Source: Trissonchulus latispiculum (Eukaryota; Nematoda; Enoplea; Enoplida; Ironidae). From it: a stretch of 64,000 nucleotides of DNA. The notes under the pieces were generated by a model that worked only from the letters and a program-made list of their open reading frames with translations, was not told the origin of the DNA and searched no databases. The stretch lies in the NCBI GenBank assembly GCA_030248195.1, contig JASAND010028290.1, positions 38,100-102,099 of the forward strand. Direction: 5' to 3'. This document shows, piece by piece, positions 63,562-64,000 of this stretch (positions within the stretch are counted from its first letter, which is position 1; each line of letters begins with the position of its first letter). Made by a program: the position numbers and the translations under genes.

Positions 63562-64000
63562 AGTAGGAAAAATGCTCCTTGCAGTCGCATGAAAAATACA
63601 ATATGAGCCAGAAGGACAGCATTCAATTCGGGAAAAGACAAGATTTAAAATGTATAATATGAGCCAGCATTTACTTATGTAAAGGACAAGATTTAAAAGT
63701 TTAATATGAGCAGCTCCCTTTCTCGGGCTCATATTGACGCCTTGGGAACGATGTTGTGTACGCAACTTAATCGATGCCAACGTATAAAATTCAGGCTCCC
63801 GTCAGCGGCCAAAGCGAAGAAATTGGCGCTCGTTAGCCAATATAAACTGCAATCGTGATATGTCCTGTCGAATTCCTTCTCATGATGGACATCCAGAAGG
63901 CCAAGATGGAGCAGTGTTTTTCATTTAGAGATGCTTTGAGAAGCGAGTGAAGTGCCCTCCTTGCTCATTCCTACGTACCCCAGCAAAGACGCCTACTGGT
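63562..64000. other. Right end of the window, no gene recognised
   Basis: Contains repeated AATATGAGCCAG and GGACAAGATTTAAAA words at 63600-63710, possibly a short tandem repeat, then unclassified sequence. Confidence 0.5.

Overview
This is nuclear DNA of an invertebrate animal. The host genes are split by many spliceosomal introns with GT/AG borders, and the spaces between exons are filled with LTR retrotransposons, hAT-like elements, hairpin elements, tRNA-derived SINEs and microsatellites. I cannot name the species.

Layout. (1) 1-1294 is the 3' end of a Gypsy-type retrotransposon. (2) 1295-5006 is intergenic DNA with a 681-bp hairpin element and a 500-bp MITE. (3) 5007-15532 is a complete, recent copy of the same Gypsy element ('element 1'): near-identical 516-bp LTRs, 4-bp target duplication. 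(4) 16276-22632 (+) is a complete 12-exon LDH2/MDH2-type dehydrogenase gene (366 aa) with three hairpin elements in its introns. (5) 22741-26991 (-) is a convergent, complete 8-exon gene for an unrecognised 634-aa protein. (6) 26996-44832 is a giant, 17.8-kb Gypsy-type element ('element 2') inserted 4 bp upstream of that gene's start codon. (7) 44833-49557 holds GC-rich and hAT-like non-autonomous elements. (8) 49558-59142 (-) is a complete 11-exon MOCS3/UBA4 gene (414 aa). One of its introns carries a 2.2-kb inverted-repeat element with an exonuclease-like gene. (9) 59143-64000 is intergenic, with tandem repeats, a SINE-like repeat and a hAT-like element with GGAGCTCC arrays.

The exon models were built by hand. 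In all three host genes every splice phase is consistent and the summed coding length is a multiple of three.

The most unusual content is in the two retrotransposons. Both place an envelope-like membrane glycoprotein between Gag and the protease, instead of after integrase. Element 2 does this in one open frame of 3093 codons, with two retropepsin domains in tandem. Both also carry accessory genes after integrase. Element 1 has a NADAR (YbiA-like) domain joined to an SGNH-like domain. Element 2 has an OTU-type cysteine protease followed by two paralogous Cys-rich proteins I do not recognise. Three of the downstream open frames follow good 3' splice-site sequences, suggesting spliced subgenomic mRNAs.

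The second notable system is a family of long palindromic elements ending in CAAGAG...CTCTTG, with 7-bp target duplications at two or three of the copies.
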